Numbered from the stretch's first letter, positions 11,131 to 22,079 are shown. The stretch is 64,000 bases of DNA from Asterias amurensis (GCF_032118995.1 NC_092651.1:23110349-23174348), one strand, 5' to 3'. Numbers and translations: made by a program. The notes: generated from the sequence alone by a model not told the origin.

Positions 11131-11571
11131 CCGTGGGCCCAAAACGCCCTTCACCCAATTTGACGCTGAAGATTGAAATGAAATCGTTTTCGCAGCGTTC
11201 TGCATAGCTATATAGCTCTATGCATATCACGCTATGGCACAGAGTACAACAAACTTGGCAGCATGCCACCAAATAAATTATGCCTAATACACTACACGTG
11301 TACGCCACAAGTGTTACGCACAACCAATGGGGAAATTTCGTAGTTCTTTATACAAGAAATTGTGAATTTTCAAACTCGATTTTGAACCAGAAGACGAGCT
11401 CAAAATGGGATCACGTGTGCGAGGCATTTACGGAGTTTTTAACGAACTTTCCGATGATGTGTCGATTGTAACAACCCATCATGTAGATCAAAAGTTATTA
11501 TTTTTTGAATTAATAAACTTTGAAAATTCATAACTCAAGAATTGATGACGTCATCGTGACATAACCCAAAC
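11131..11571. repeat. Partial copy of repeat R1
   Basis: From about 11,370 it matches the R1 block TTTTGAACCAGAAGAC ... GCGAGGCATTTACGGAG ... GATGACGTCATCGTGAC. It is then cut by the foldback transposon. 11,131-11,370 shows nothing I can name. Confidence 0.6.
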
Positions 11572-11587
11572 GTATGGTGGCCCTGAA

Positions 11588-12761
11588 GGGACACAGCCAG
11601 TCGTGAATATTTTCGCGACGTCGTATATTTATTCACGACAAGTCGCGAATATTTTCGCGACGTCGCGAATATTTTCGCGACGTCGCGAATATTTTCACGA
11701 CTAGTCGCAAATATTTTCGCGACGTCGTATATTTATTCACGACGAGTCGCGAATATTTTCGCGACGTCGCGAATATTTTCACGACTAGTCGCGAATATTT
11801 TCACGACTAGTTGCAAATATTTTTTACGACGTCGTGAATAATTCTGCGACTAGTCGTGAATAAATTCGCGACTAGTCGTAAATATTTTTTCAGTAGCTTG
11901 AGTGTGTAATTCTTACACGGCACGCGTAGAGAGCCAAGCTATGAAGATTGTAGCCACTCAGCTATGTGTATGGGGCCATGTTTTATCCAGTAGAATTGTT
12001 ATCGAAGTTCGAAAAAACAGTGTCTGACTTTCATCAATATTTCGGGGGTTTTCAAGGTTGAATTACTCCAAACCCAAATAATTCGGAATGCCAAAGGATT
12101 AATCTTTCAGTTAAACTTGGTGGGGGATTACGTGATGTGTTGCACCCTGCCGTTTCAAGTTGGAAATAACAACGCAAATTGCTCTAACATTTCAGGTAAA
12201 AATTGTCAAATTTATTTGCTGAAATTGTCAACACATTATAATTAAACTTATTATTGGGTTGTTTGTAAAATTTACCTCGGGTGACATATAACGTTATGTT
12301 TTATCTGAAGAGTGAAAGTGCCAACGTTTATTGCCTAGCATAGGATAGCCTACTCCTACTAAAGTACTAGTAAAACTATAACGTCAGGCCTCGTAGGCCT
12401 ACCGTAAGGGCCATACGTCAACGTTAGTTTTGTTTAAATAACCCACCATCGATTTGCAAGAGTCGGAATTCTCCTCCGGATCCATCATCGTACGGGACAG
12501 CTTTTACTTAGTCTTACTAAGCCGTCAACGTGAATACAGTAATTACACACTCAAGCTACTGGAAAAATATTCGCGACTAGTCGCAGAAATATTCACGACG
12601 TCATGAAAATGTTCGCGACTAGTCGTGAAAAAATTCGCGACTAGTCGTGAAAAAATTCGCGACTTGTCGTGAAAAAATTCGCGACTAGTCGTGAAAAAAT
12701 TCGCGACTTGTCGTGAATAAATTCACGATGTCGCAAAAATATTCACGACTGGCTGTGTCCC
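11588..12761. mobile_element. Foldback-type DNA transposon with tandem-array inverted ends
   Basis: The outer termini GGGACACAGCCAGTCGTG and CACGACTGGCTGTGTCCC are exact inverted repeats. Each end then runs into an array of alternating 20/22-bp units (TCGCGAATATTTTCGCGACG, with ACTAG, ACGTC or ACAAG linkers): about 14 units on the left (to 11,893) and 9 on the right (from 12,560). The inner edges also mirror each other (CAGTAGCTTGAGTGTGTAATT, then its complement before the right array). Each unit is itself nearly palindromic. The unique middle (11,915-12,540) has no transposase. Long inverted ends made of tandem units are the signature of foldback elements such as FB of Drosophila or TU of sea urchins. 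The left flank extends to GGTGGCCCTGAA; no clear target duplication was found. Confidence 0.8.
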
Positions 12762-13790
12762 GTCAAAAACGAACAATAACAAAGAGTTGTTCAGGCTGTT
12801 ACCCGAACACCTAAAAACTAAAACTCAATGCAAAACACATGTAGGGGATGGAGGGGCTCATAAAAAGCAAACCTTAACGAGTACGGACTCCCCCCCCCCC
12901 CTTTTCTAAGGAATAAAGCAATGTAAGCAATTCTATTTAGTGGGTGTAATCTTATGTAGCGGCAAAACAATTCAAAATTACAGGAAGAACAAACACAAAA
13001 ACAGTTAGCGTAAAATAAAACTTAACCATATATAACAGATAAACAAAATAGGCAAAATAAATACTAGAGAAGAAATTGGGCCCCACAACTCTTGCTGAAA
13101 AAAAAAAAAACATGTCGAAATATACCATTGTTATCCATTAGAGACGTTTTGTAGTCACTTTGGTTGGGGAGCGAGGAATCTAGCACAAAACACACGAAAA
13201 TCCCATGGCTGGGACATCAGCTAGTTTAAATACACCAGATAAATCTATTATATGGATATTCTTTTGAATATTTTATTTTGTGCATAATGGTCCGTGATTC
13301 ATGGTCCGGTGAATATAAGTGGGCGGTTGTGTATCGACAACAGACTTTTATCCTTTTGATCACCATCAGCTCCATGTATAATAAACTTCAAGGGCTGACG
13401 ATTGCACTTATGGTATTGTCATTGTTAAACTCCCGTTCCATTGTGCGCTGTCTGTTACCCTCCACGCATAGATTTTCTTGTGAATAGTAGCTGGGTATGA
13501 TTCATGGTTCGCTGAATAATCTGGCAATAACAAACTTTTATCATTCTGAACTGAACGCTTGATTTATTATCTAGAGGTAAATGCTCGAGGCAAGTAAGAG
13601 TATTGTGCACGTACACCATGTAGTTTTTTTGGAAACCGTTTGCTAACAGCCATTTATGTTACCCTTTGAAATAAAATCAGAAAATTTATAAGTTTGCCTG
13701 TTGCATAAAATTAAATTGAAGATGATGCCTCAATTGGTTTTTACAATCAGAGCTGGACTCTAGACTGACGTGTTGGACTCATTGAACACT
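12762..13790 (+). repeat. Local direct duplication D, left copy
   Basis: The first 450 bp (CAATAACAAAGAGTTGTTC ... CATCAGCTAGTTTAAATAC) is nearly identical to 15,040-15,490. The match resumes more weakly in 13,650-13,790 versus 15,610-15,770 (AATTGAAGATGATGCCTCAA). It includes a C-run at 12,890. No coding potential. An LTR pair was considered and rejected because there are no TG..CA ends, priming site or internal genes. Confidence 0.75.
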
Positions 13791-14154
13791 CCAAGTGGTT
13801 CAATAGGTACAATTCCAATAGGTGCAATTCCAATACTTATGCTGATGTTCTCATGATGTCAGCATCAACAGGAAGTTCCAACAACTTTGTCCCCTTGTAC
13901 AATTAAATATGCAAATATGGGTCACGTGGTTGATTAATTACGATTTTTTTATTTGGGGGGGGGGGGGGGTCGGTGGTTTGACGTTTGATCTAGTACGACT
14001 TGATTTCACATCATCGTGTCATGCATGCACTCAGGTTATGTTTGGCTAACAATTGAGAAAAAGAAAAGGCAACACTGTCGATATAAAGATAAGAATCTAA
14101 CTTAAATACATGTATTACAAAAATAAATATTTTTTAGTTTTGGGGGATAAAAAA
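13791..14154. other. Spacer with G-run
   Basis: Contains a G-run of about 13 (13,957-13,969) and direct short repeats AATTCCAATA (13,810-13,830). No gene seen. Confidence 0.4.
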
Positions 14155-14245
14155 ATTTTTTGATTTCACACGGAGACTAGAACTCGCAGGTATCAGAGAT
14201 GTGTGCGCGACTGATGACCACTAGATCATCAGGCCTGATGCATCA
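14155..14245 (-). repeat. tRNA-related SINE head
   Basis: Read on the minus strand, GCCTGATGATCTAGTGGTC resembles a pol III A-box region. GAGTTCTAGTCTCC about 40 nt later resembles a B box, with the TGTGCGCGACTGATG stretch between them. Spacing fits a tRNA-derived head, but both boxes are imperfect. It may be a short relic of a SINE different from the one at 9.1 kb. Confidence 0.4.
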
Positions 14246-14439
14246 TACGAGGGTTTACATGTATTTGTATCAACAGAGGAGATTATGATACGGTGAAATA
14301 ATTCTTGTGTCATGATTTTGCGAACATTGTCACTAAATATGAACTGCTAACGCCTTTAACTATTAAGTAGGGTTGAAATGTAGTATTAGATGCCTTTAGG
14401 GGTTTTTGACGACGACATTTTTTTGGAAGCTTTTTCGCA

Positions 14440-15010
14440 CTCTATTGATGATCACTGGAGCGTGACTCTCCCGCACAGCTAATACATTGCACGTTGTGTG
14501 TATGCCTAAGTGTAATGTTTATGCACATACCAACGGGGGATGTACGTTGTTCTTTAGACGTGATTTTTGAAATTTTCAACCTCTCTTTTGAGCCAGAAGA
14601 CAAGATCAAAATGGGGTCATGTCTGTGAGGCGTTTACAGAGTTTTTAATGCCCTTTCCGCTGATGTATTGATTGTAAAAATCCCTCATGTATTTTAGAAT
14701 TTTCAACCTCGATTTTGAACCAGAAGACAAGATCAAAAAGGGGTCATGTCTGCGAGGCGTTTACGGAGTTTTTGTTGACCTTTCCGATGTTGTATTGATT
14801 GTAAGAATCACTCATGTAGATCAAAAGTTATGATTTTTTGAAATAATAAACTTTGAATGAGTGTATCTCGTCAACTGATGACGTCATCGTGACGTAACAA
14901 CTTTTGCATCATCTACTGGTTATTGTCTACAGGTGTGCAAAGTTTCAACTTAATAATGCAAGCTTTGCATCTATGCTTTTTCTTGCGGACAATCGACAGC
15001 GAGAGGAAGA
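14440..15010 (+). repeat. Two tandem partial copies of repeat R1
   Basis: The block AACCAGAAGACAAGATC ... GCGAGGCGTTTACGGAG ... TGTATTGATTGTAAGAATC appears twice (about 14,575-14,690 and 14,705-14,820). It is followed once by the GATGACGTCATCGTGACG box and a purine-rich GAGAGGAAGAAG end. Confidence 0.7.
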
Positions 15011-15034
15011 AGAAAAAACCCCAAAAAGAAAAAA

Positions 15035-15770
15035 CCGAACAATAACAAAGAGTTGTTCAGGCTGTTACCCGAACACATGAAAACTAAAACTCAATGCAAA
15101 ACACATGTAGGGGATGGAGGGGCCCATAAAAAGCAAACCTTAACGAGTGCGGACCCCCCCTTTTTTTCTAACGAATAAAGCAATGTAAACAATTCTATTT
15201 AGTGGGTGTAATCTTATGTAGCGGCAAAACAATTCAAAATTACAGGAAGAACAAACACAAAAACAGTTAGCGTAAAATAAAACTTAACCATATATAACAG
15301 ATAAACAAAATAGGCAAAATAAATACTAGAGAAATTGGGCCCCACAACTCTTGCTGGAAAAAACCCATGTCGAAATATACCATTGTTATCCATTAGAGAC
15401 GTTTTGTAGTCACTTTGGTTGGGGAGCGAGGAATCTAGCACTAAACACACGAAAATCCCATGGCTGAGACATCAGCTAGTTTAAATACACCAGAAGATTT
15501 TAAAGTATAAAGGCTTATAGTTTGATGAATAATATGACGAAAACAAAGTTTTATTCTTTTGAACTGAATTCATGATTTATTGTCTCATTTTTCTCACGTA
15601 GCCGTTTAGTAGGGTGTAGTTGGAAGCAGTTTGCTAGCAGCCATTAACCCTTTTTTAATAAAATCAGTAAATTAATAGTTTTGCTTGTTACATAAAATAA
15701 AATTGAAGAGGATGCCTGAATTGACTAATACAATCGGAGTTGGATGAGGTGTAGACTTGATTCAAGTCTT
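15035..15770 (+). repeat. Local direct duplication D, right copy
   Basis: Partner of 12,762-13,790. It is preceded by the purine-rich end of an R1 copy, whereas the left copy is preceded by the foldback element. The left unit was therefore probably R1 plus D before the foldback insertion removed the join. Confidence 0.75.
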
Positions 15771-15904
15771 AGATTATGGTTATTCTTCTTCATCCCAGGC
15801 ACGAAAAACGCCCCCACATTATTAGCGATCACGCGGGCCCTAACGCGCAATCTCAATACGCACACGTTGCAACGTGTGCAGGCTGTGTATAAGTAAACTT
15901 CTTA

Positions 15905-16115
15905 ATTAGTTACTGTAAGTCGACTTGGTGAGATAAATTATGTCAGTAAGTCGACTTACCATTTTATCTAAGTCGACTTGGTGAGATAAATTATGTTGTT
16001 AAGTCAACTGATTGTTTTGAATAAGTCGACTTAGCAAAATAATATGTCGGCAAGAAACTGATTCCACGAAATAAGTCGTCTTGATGAGATAGCGTATGTC
16101 GGTAACTCGATATGT
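15905..16115. repeat. Palindrome-bearing tandem repeat (AAGTCGACTT)
   Basis: Three to four imperfect units of about 55 bp carry TAAGTCGACTTGGTGAG followed by ATAAATTATGT. Each unit has the 10-bp perfect palindrome AAGTCGACTT, which decays to AAGTCAACTG and AAGTCGTCTT to the right. No coding function seen. Confidence 0.7.
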
Positions 16116-16289
16116 CGGATGGCACTCCTGGAGCTCCGTACCTTTTGCCAGTCAATGGAAAATCACGCCATGTGCACGCACATATGGCACTGGCGTATAA
16201 TGTGTAAACAAGTTTGAACAAGCTATAGACACGAGGGGTATGCTGCGTTAGGCATAAACTCTTAGGCCAAGAAAATATACAAATGCTTA

Positions 16290-17584
16290 CTTTTGAACCG
16301 TAAGACAAGGTCAAAATGGGATTATGTCTGCGAGGCGTTTACGGAGTTTCGAATGATGATTCCGATGATGTATTGATTATAAGAATCCCCTGTGTAGATC
16401 AGAAGTAATGATTTTATATTAATAAACAACTTTGAATGACCGTCATTCAAGAACGGTTGACGTCATCATGACGTAACTTAAACGGTTTCCTCTCCTTATG
16501 AATATCTAACTTTGTGTGAAGTTTCAAGTTCATACGAGTTTGGAAAAGGTGTTTTTGTTAGCGGACAAGGTATTTTTGAGTTGGCCGAACAAACGTAAAA
16601 ATACACTAGACTCAAGTTTTTGTCATAACAAAAACAAGGTGTTCAGCTTCCGGGAGTACAAAAATACACCCTGGTGGACAATTATCAAAGGAAAAACCCA
16701 TGAAAATAGGCCTTTTCAAAGCATTTTACATGCACTTCCGGTTTAGAAAGGTCAAAAGGTCAAGAGAAGGTCACCAACATATCCATTTTTGTGAAGTACG
16801 TAAACCCCTTTCATATGATGTATAGATTGTCAAAATAGCTTTTGTGGTTGAGGACATAGGAACTTATGAATGATGACGACTGGAGAAGAGACTAACTAAA
16901 CGAAAGGGAAATGTTTATTGAAAACGCCTTGAAAACAGACTATAAACGAAGCTGATATAATATTTTAAAAAAGAAGTAAAAAAACAAACAAAAAAAACAA
17001 AAACAAACAAACAACAACATCAACAACTGGTTTAGCAGGTTTCCCATCAACGTACTGACCGGGCCCGATGTTGCTTAACTTCACTGATCGGACGAGAACC
17101 GGTGTGATCAACGCAGTACGGTAGTAGTCAAAACAAAAAATGTATTTTTGACGAAAATACACAAAAAATCTGATTTGAACCAGAAGACAAGGTAAAAATG
17201 GGGTCATGTCTGCGAGGCCTTTACGGAGTTTTTAACGACCTTTCCGATTATGTATCGATTGTAAGAATCCATCACGTGGATCAAAAATAATGATTTTTTG
17301 AAATAATAAACTTTGAATTTTTAAAACTCAAGAATGGATGCCGTCATCATGACCTAACTAACACATTATTCCACTCCTAATGCATATCTAACTATGTGCG
17401 AAGTTTCAAGTTCATACGAGTTTGGGAAGTGTGCTTTTGTTCGAGGACAAGGGACGAAGAGAAGAAGAAGATGAAAATCTGGATTGTTTTATTTATTTGT
17501 TTGTACTAAAGTTTTCTTTAATCCGGCAGTTTATTTTAGCAAGACCACTCCTAATTGCTTGGGCCCCATACTTTAACCATTCTG
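16290..17584 (+). repeat. Repeat R1, copy interrupted by the DIRS element
   Basis: Shows the same block order as 10,010-10,887: the CGGGAGTACAAAAATAC region, GGTTTAGAAAGGTCAAAAGG, the CGTCATCATGACC box, the GAGAAGAAGAAGATG purine run, then AAGACCACTCCTAATTGC and AACCATTCTG (ending 17,584). The next base belongs to the DIRS element and R1 resumes at 23,669. A 5S-derived SINE sits inside at 17.0-17.14 kb and is missing from the 10-kb copy. Confidence 0.78.
17025..17138 (-). repeat. 5S rRNA-derived SINE or 5S pseudogene
   Basis: The minus strand reads like the first 90 or so nucleotides of 5S rRNA: GACTACTACCGTACTGCG, then CACCGGTTCTCGTCCGATCA, GAAGTTAAGCAACATCGGGC and CAGTACGTTGATGGG. The internal pol III promoter (box A AGTTAAGCAA, intermediate element, box C GTTGATGGG) is visible. 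After the 5S part comes a T/G-rich run (TTGTTGTTGTTTGTTTG) to about 16,975, i.e. a retroposon-style tail. A 5S head with a simple tail matches SINE3-type elements or a 5S retropseudogene. It is absent from the R1 copy at 10 kb, so it is an insertion. Confidence 0.8.
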
Positions 17585-17598
17585 GTCTACTTCACTCT

Positions 17599-17742
17599 AC
17601 TTACCGGTAGAGTCGAATTACTAATTTGCATATTCCCCTATGCCGCGAGGCAGAATGCTAAGACTTTTACACACAATAGCGCCCTCCACCGTCCTACCCA
17701 TAACGCCCCGCGACATGCCCGTCACGGAGTCGTCCTCTTTTC
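17599..17742 (+). repeat. DIRS left inverted terminal repeat core
   Basis: ACTTACCGGTAGAGTCG ... GGAGTCGTCCTCTTTT. It reappears inverted at 23,485-23,628. An extra 14 bp (17,585-17,598) is unique to this extremity and is represented only in the internal complementary region. Confidence 0.9.
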
Positions 17743-17915
17743 TCTTAGCCGCGAGTGGGTGAGGTTGTGTTTTAAATCTGTTCCACAGTTCAACCGTTAT
17801 AACTAAACCTTTCCTCGCTAAGAGTGCTTATAAAGACTTGATAATTGTAGAGTTGTAGTTGTTGTTGTTGTAGTGAGTTGTGAAATAAACTATAGTTTGA
17901 TTTCGTTGATAAATA

Positions 17916-20126
17916 ATGAGTAGTGTTAAGAAACTGGGGAGGGCTTCGGCTGTCGCTACTGGGGTTACGTCCGTTTCCCCGGGACAGTCCGAGCTCTCGG
18001 GGGGCTGCACCGGCGACACTCCGTCGCCCGGCTTGCAGCCCTCCAGCCGGCCCACGCAGCCTCTGTCGGCTACGTCGGCCGGATTACCCACCGATCAAAG
18101 AGGGGTTGCTTCCCGCTCCCCCTCTTCGGTCAGTGTGCGTGGGTCGACCCAGTCGAAGGTCAAACGCCCCGGCAAGGCCAAGAAGAACGGTGCCGGGGCA
18201 GCGACCAAGAGAGGCAGGGCAAAAGGTGGCTCCGTTCCGAAGCGCACCGCCCACTCTCCCAGCACCGCCTCGGGGTCTCTGCAGCCGGAGGGCATCCCCC
18301 CTCCGCACGGCTCAGAATACCCGGCCCGCACCGACACCGTGGATTCCCCCACGACGGTTGGTGACGGCCTTTTGCGAGGTTTTAAGACCCACAAGGCACC
18401 TGCCCACGCCATAGGCTGTGGGGCGCTGGCCATGGGGAGAAGGATTATGGGTGCGGAGTCGGGTACCTGGGACTCCCCCGGGATACCCCACTCACAGGGC
18501 CCGCCCTCGTCTTCGGGTTTCACCCGTTGTTCGGGCATCCCTGTCACTCAAGTTTCCTCAGAGAGAGCCTCGGATTCGTCCCGTGAGCGGGTACCGAATA
18601 AGCGGCAGAGGTCCAGAAAAGACCGTCATCTTCGGTCGTCTGACGACTCCTCTCCTGACGGCCATAGGAAACATCATCGGGGTAGCGAGCCGCTCTCCCG
18701 AGACGAATTCCTCACGGCTTTCCAAACCTTAGCGGCCTCAATATCCGGCCGGCGCGAGGTTCAGGAATTTTCCCAATTTTCGGGACCGTACACCCAGCCC
18801 GACCAATCCGGTCATGGCTGGGTGCGCCAGGATCGAGGCGGCGTGCCGTGCACGGTCAGCCGGCCACCGGCCTCCCCTCCCAGTCACCGTCCCACGGTCA
18901 CCACACAGGAGGTTGCATGGGGTGTGATGGAACAGGGTGATGTGCGGTCACGCACGGGTGCACGTCCACAGTCCCAGACGGGGATTAGCATACACCCCTC
19001 TGGATCCTTTGTATCCGATCGGGATGCAGAACACCATGATTTGTTAGACACAGCCCTGCCTTTGGGTCAACAATCAGTGAGTGTATCCGACCCCCCCGGG
19101 TCCGGCGGCTCGTCCCCGGAAGAGGACGAGTTGACCACGGCAGTTCAACGGCTTTTGATTGCCGAAACTGAATTGCGCCTTGTCCAAAGGGACATGGCCC
19201 GGGTGTTAGGTCTCCCCGCCGAGGAAGCGGGGGACGCCCCCGAGGAACGACGGTCTTTTAAGAGAAGGACTGGCCCCGCTCCGAGGAGTGGGAATGTTTT
19301 CCCGGCGATGCCGCTAGACCGGGTATGCGCTGACCGCATCGAAGGCATCATGTCGGCATCCTCTTGGACGGCCTACCCCAAGCGGGCGGATTTATATTAC
19401 CGATTTCCCCCCGGGGATTTCGATAAATATTTCTCGACCCCAGTCCTGCCGGACTCGGCGGCAGACAAGCTGACCGCAGACAGGGGGGCAACCTCTTCTA
19501 AACTTCCCTTCGCCGACAAGGCGCGGGGGAAGTTGGAAGAAGCAGCCAGGAAGATAGACTCAGCATCACGCTTTGGCATGCGAACGTCGTCTTTTTTGCT
19601 CCTTCTGTCCGAGTACCTCACGCTTGCCGGCGACGAGGACTCGGCAATCCCAGCGGACATGATGGTGGCGGCCCTCCACTGCCTGGATAATGGCCTGCGC
19701 ACGGTCCTAGACCAGTTTACGAGGGTTTCAACCCTAGCAACATCTGCACGTAGGGCAAACGTCCTAGACGCTCTGTTCCTCCCGTCCGTCGGGGCTCGCA
19801 AACGACTTGATGCGCTCCCCCTAACGGGACGAGACCTGTTTGCAGGGAAATTCCAGGAGTCCATGGAGGCCGAAGCCAGACGCCTCAAGGCCACGGATAA
19901 AATCAACTTAAGGAAGCCGCGGACCTCTGTACCGGCGGCAAGGAAGGGCAAACAAGCCTCCTTTGTGATTCCATGTAGGCGCCCACAGAGACCCGCCCGT
20001 GGCGGTTTTCGTGGGAACCAAGGACCACCGAACGCACGCACGCCGGCCCAAGGTCAACAGCGGGCCCAGCCGGGCCGTGGTTTTCGTGCGTCCGCCCCCC
20101 GGTATCCCGGGGCGTGGCGGAAGTGA
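17916..20126 (+). CDS. DIRS ORF1, Gag-like
   Basis: An open frame of 736 codons at the position of the DIRS first ORF. The amino-terminal half is Ser/Pro/Arg-rich and low in complexity. A more ordered part follows from about residue 470 (after the region with P-L-D-R-V). The carboxy end is basic and Arg/Gly-rich (R-G-G-F-R-G-N, then P-G-R-G-F-R), suiting nucleic-acid binding. The start is the first ATG about 330 bp inside the element. Its role as the element's structural protein is inferred from position, not from a recognised domain. Confidence 0.7.
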   Translation: MSSVKKLGRASAVATGVTSVSPGQSELSGGCTGDTPSPGLQPSSRPTQPLSATSAGLPTDQRGVASRSPSSVSVRGSTQSKVKRPGKAKKNGAGAATKRGRAKGGSVPKRTAHSPSTASGSLQPEGIPPPHGSEYPARTDTVDSPTTVGDGLLRGFKTHKAPAHAIGCGALAMGRRIMGAESGTWDSPGIPHSQGPPSSSGFTRCSGIPVTQVSSERASDSSRERVPNKRQRSRKDRHLRSSDDSSPDGHRKHHRGSEPLSRDEFLTAFQTLAASISGRREVQEFSQFSGPYTQPDQSGHGWVRQDRGGVPCTVSRPPASPPSHRPTVTTQEVAWGVMEQGDVRSRTGARPQSQTGISIHPSGSFVSDRDAEHHDLLDTALPLGQQSVSVSDPPGSGGSSPEEDELTTAVQRLLIAETELRLVQRDMARVLGLPAEEAGDAPEERRSFKRRTGPAPRSGNVFPAMPLDRVCADRIEGIMSASSWTAYPKRADLYYRFPPGDFDKYFSTPVLPDSAADKLTADRGATSSKLPFADKARGKLEEAARKIDSASRFGMRTSSFLLLLSEYLTLAGDEDSAIPADMMVAALHCLDNGLRTVLDQFTRVSTLATSARRANVLDALFLPSVGARKRLDALPLTGRDLFAGKFQESMEAEARRLKATDKINLRKPRTSVPAARKGKQASFVIPCRRPQRPARGGFRGNQGPPNARTPAQGQQRAQPGRGFRASAPRYPGAWRK

Positions 20127-20249
20127 CCTCCCGGTCTCCAGGCGACCTCCCGCCGACGGACCCGTGGGAGGCCGCCTTCAGGAATTTTTGGGGTCCTGGG
20201 CTCAGATCACGTCCGACAGATGGGTCCTCGAGACGATCGAGTACGGCTA

Positions 20250-21130
20250 CGCACTCGAGTTCACGAGGACCCCCCCGTTGGACATGCTGGTTCGGCCAAC
20301 GCCCACCCCGTCCAACCCTCTCAAGCGCCGTGCCCTCGAAGGGGAGATCAGTTCCCTTCTCCTCAAGCGGGCAATACGCGTTGTCCCCGACCAGGGGACA
20401 CGGACGGGGTTCATGTCCACTTTCTTCTTAGTTCCCAAGAAGGAGGCGGACGCTTGGCGGCCGATCCTGAATTTAAAGCCCCTAAACCGATTTATCCGCC
20501 CAAAGCGCTTCCGCATGGAAACGCTGCGGGCAATCCTCGAATCAATCGAAACGCCCGCATGGGGGGCGAGCTTGGACCTTCGGGACGCTTACCTCCATGT
20601 CCCCGTCAGGGCCGAACACCGCAAATTCCTGCGCTTCCTCTACAACGGAACGCTATACGAATTTGGGGTGCTCCCCTTTGGGCTGTCGACCTCCCCTCGG
20701 GTTTTCACCCGAGTGGTACGGGCGATCGGGGCAGCACTTCGGAGACGAGGACTGCTGATTTTTCAATACCTCGACGATTGGCTGATTGTGGGCCGATCGC
20801 GGGAGGCAACGGACGCGGCGCTTACACTTACTTGGCGCCTCACGTCCAGCCTGGGGTTTCTCATCAACTCCGAGAAATCGCACCCGATCCCCTCTCAGGT
20901 GCCCACCTTTCTCGGTGCGGCTCTCGACTTTCAGAGGGGGCTAGCCCGCCCTTCGGCGGAACGGGTACAGAACTTACAGCAGTGCGTGGCCCTTTTCCTG
21001 GGGGCTACGGTGGCGCCAGCGGTAGCCTGGCTCAAGTTACTTGGTCTTATGGCCAGCATGGTAGACCTAGTAGATTTCTGCAGGCTGAGGATGAGACCTA
21101 TCCAGCTCCATCTCCCTCCTACTTTCGGCC
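20250..21130 (+). mobile_element. DIRS reverse transcriptase domain
   Basis: Contains the RT blocks F-L-V-P-K-K, W-R-P-I-L-N-L, S-L-D-L-R-D-A-Y, L-P-F-G-L-S-T-S-P-R-V-F and Y-L-D-D-W. These are typical of the DIRS branch of LTR-related reverse transcriptases. It copies element RNA into DNA. Boundaries are approximate domain limits. Confidence 0.92.
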
Positions 21131-21199
21131 CAGCCGTCATTCGGTCAACCTCCCGGTGCCTACCACGCCGTGGCTGACCCCCCACCTTCAATGGTGGGT

Positions 21200-21640
21200 G
21201 GAGGACGCCAACCTTACACGTGGTCGGGTGTTCCGCCCGCCCCGACCATCAGCGACCGTCGTCACCGACGCGTCTCTGTACGGCTGGGGGGCGACCCTCG
21301 ACCCCTGCCAGATAGCGGGGGTGTGGGGCCCGGAACACCACTCGACCCACATCAATGTCCTGGAAATGCTGGCGGTCCGGAATGCCCTCCAGCATTTCCG
21401 GGCAAAGCTAGTGGGGCAGGCCGTCCTGGTGCGCTCCGACAACGCTACAGTGGTAGCGTATATCAATCACCAGGGGGGCACCCGGTCGGCCCGGCTGTGT
21501 GCACTGGCGTGGGACCTGATCCACTGGTGCATACAGCAGGGGATCGCCCTGTCGGCGGTGTACATCTCGGGGAAGGAGAATGTCACGGCCGACGCTCTTT
21601 CCCGGGGCTGGATCGTCCCGACAGAATGGTCCCTCCGCCC
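21200..21640 (+). mobile_element. DIRS RNase H domain
   Basis: Contains the RNase H signatures V-T-D-A-S, H-I-N-V-L-E-M-L-A, R-S-D-N-A-T-V and N-V-T-A-D-A-L-S-R. It degrades the RNA strand of RNA-DNA hybrids and lies directly after RT as in all DIRS elements. Confidence 0.9.
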
Positions 21641-22079
21641 CTGTGTGGCCCAGTCGCTCTTCCTGCTTATCGACCAACCTCATGTGGATCTGTTCGCCTC
21701 TCGGATGAACAATCAACTGCCGATCTACTGCGCCAGGGGCCCCGACCCGGGGCATGGCGGATCGACGCTCTGACTATACGATGGGAGGGGCTGTTGGCAT
21801 ACGCCTACCCGCCCATCTCCCTCATTTCACGGGTGCTGACAAGGATCGAGCAGGATCACTGCAAAGTTCTCCTGATCGCCCCTTTTTGGCCCCGACAGCC
21901 CTGGTTCCCACGGCTGGTCAGGCTCCTGGTACACAGGCCGGTAGTTCTCCCACAGCGCCCGGACCTCATATACCAGCCCGGGTCCAGAGTAGTGCATCCG
22001 ACTCCGAGGGACCTGCACCTGACGTGCTGGGTGCTGTCACAAGACCCCTCAGAGCAGCGGGCCTTTCGAGACGGGCTGC

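Noticed and set aside
14155-14245. A genuine tRNA gene
   Set aside because: Acceptor stem pairing and a normal anticodon arm cannot be formed; boxes are degenerate, so only a SINE-head relic is supported.
12762-15770. The pair of 450-bp direct repeats as LTRs of a retrotransposon
   Set aside because: No TG...CA ends, no primer-binding site or polypurine tract, no internal gag or pol, and similarity continues beyond the supposed ends.
17030-17130. A functional 5S rRNA gene
   Set aside because: The 3' part of the 5S sequence is missing, several paired positions differ, and a retroposon-like tail follows.
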